A DNA stretch of 6,219 bases from Alistipes sp. (GTDB taxonomy: Bacteria; Bacteroidota; Bacteroidia; Bacteroidales; Rikenellaceae). A model generated the notes under the pieces. That model was not told where the DNA came from and did no database searches. It saw only the letters and a program-made list of their open reading frames with translations. Each line of letters opens with the position of its first letter. The first letter of the stretch is position 1. The translations under genes were made by a program, and so were the position numbers. Shown here piece after piece: positions 5,992 through 6,219 of this stretch. Location: contig JAFYQY010000075.1 of NCBI GenBank assembly GCA_017559685.1, forward strand, positions 1-6,219, in the 5' to 3' direction.

Positions 5992-6023
5992 CAAAGTAAA
6001 TAAAAACTTCTCTTATTTCCAAA
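5992..6023 (-). promoter_or_regulatory. Possible promoter of the SPFH gene
   Basis: On the minus strand TTTG (6023-6020) is followed after 21 bases by TACTTTG (5998-5992), a -7 box lacking one spacer base compared with TAnnTTTG. Transcription would begin near 5985, about 60 bases before the ATG. The imperfect box makes this tentative. Confidence 0.4.
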
Positions 6024-6043
6024 TATTTTCTCGGGTTTTACAC

Positions 6044-6077
6044 AAAAAGAGATGGGTATCGAAAACGATACCCATCT
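6044..6077 (-). terminator. Terminator of the transporter gene
   Basis: AGATGGGTATCG (6050-6061) pairs perfectly with CGATACCCATCT (6066-6077) around a 4-base loop. On the minus strand it is followed by CTTTTT (from the A-run at 6044-6048), so it ends transcription of the minus-strand gene at the right edge, 21 bases past its stop. The plus-strand side has no T-run. Confidence 0.8.
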
Positions 6078-6098
6078 ATCTTATATATAATATGTATA

Positions 6099-6219
6099 TT
6101 AGTGAGTCGCCTTGAGGTTCTCCTGCGGGTTGTGCTTATATCTAAATATAAGTGCAAAGAGGAGTGCTACAACGAGTGCATAGCCTGCGAAGATATACCA
6201 CGACATAGGCCAAGCCCAC
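6099..6219 (-). CDS. C-terminal end of a membrane transporter, possibly MFS nucleoside permease (cut by window edge)
   Basis: The minus strand gives 39 complete residues ending at a TAA (6101-6099). They comprise a tryptophan-rich entry (WAWPMSW), one hydrophobic helix (YIFAGYALVVALLFALIF) and a charged cytoplasmic tail (RYKHNPQENLKATH). This is the form of the last helix of a multi-pass transporter. The helix followed by F-x-YKHNP resembles the end of NupG-type nucleoside/proton symporters of Bacteroidales, but a fragment this short cannot settle the family. The rest of the gene is outside the window. It has its own terminator, so it is not co-transcribed with the SPFH gene. Confidence 0.6.
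   Translation of the reverse strand, partial: WAWPMSWYIFAGYALVVALLFALIFRYKHNPQENLKATH

Overview
The window looks like a chromosomal segment from a member of the Bacteroidales (Bacteroidota), possibly near Alistipes/Rikenellaceae; the family-level placement is a guess. The order-level evidence is consistent. Promoters match the Bacteroidota TTG/TTTG-N19-22-TAnnTTTG pattern. Starts lack Shine-Dalgarno sequences. The tRNA gene does not encode CCA. The proteins (a membrane-anchored M23 pair beside alaS, a 69-residue CspA-type protein, and an SPFH protein with a small Arc-type protein) are of kinds common in that order. There is no sign of a phage, an insertion sequence or a CRISPR array.

Layout from left to right. 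Positions 3-1055 (minus) hold the first 351 residues of alanyl-tRNA synthetase, cut by the window edge. It is divergent from a plus-strand operon of three genes: two tandem, paralogous, membrane-anchored M23 (LytM-type) peptidases (1188-2171 and 2174-3097) and a HAD-superfamily phosphatase (3110-3667), closed by a strong terminator. A gene-free stretch of about 450 bases follows. Its first part is a cluster of AGGAT/ATCCT-type repeats and small hairpins, and its second part has a pair of inverted arms. Then come tRNA-Pro(UGG) on the minus strand with its own promoter and terminator, and a cold-shock-domain gene on the plus strand.

The cold-shock gene converges, across a 17-bp perfect hairpin, on a minus-strand pair: an SPFH/band 7 membrane protein (4961-5926) and, downstream of it, a 56-residue ribbon-helix-helix DNA-binding protein (4720-4890). 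The window ends in the last 39 residues of a membrane transporter on the minus strand, whose terminator carries the same 12-base arm as the hairpin after the cold-shock gene.

The genes fall into four jobs: translation (alaS, tRNA-Pro), envelope remodelling (the M23 pair), RNA chaperoning (csp), and a membrane-scaffold unit with a possible built-in regulator (SPFH plus ribbon-helix-helix). No clear novel defence or mobile system is visible. The points most worth a second look are the SPFH/ribbon-helix-helix pair with a repeat near its likely start of transcription, the shared terminator arms, and the repeat cluster at 3709-3852.
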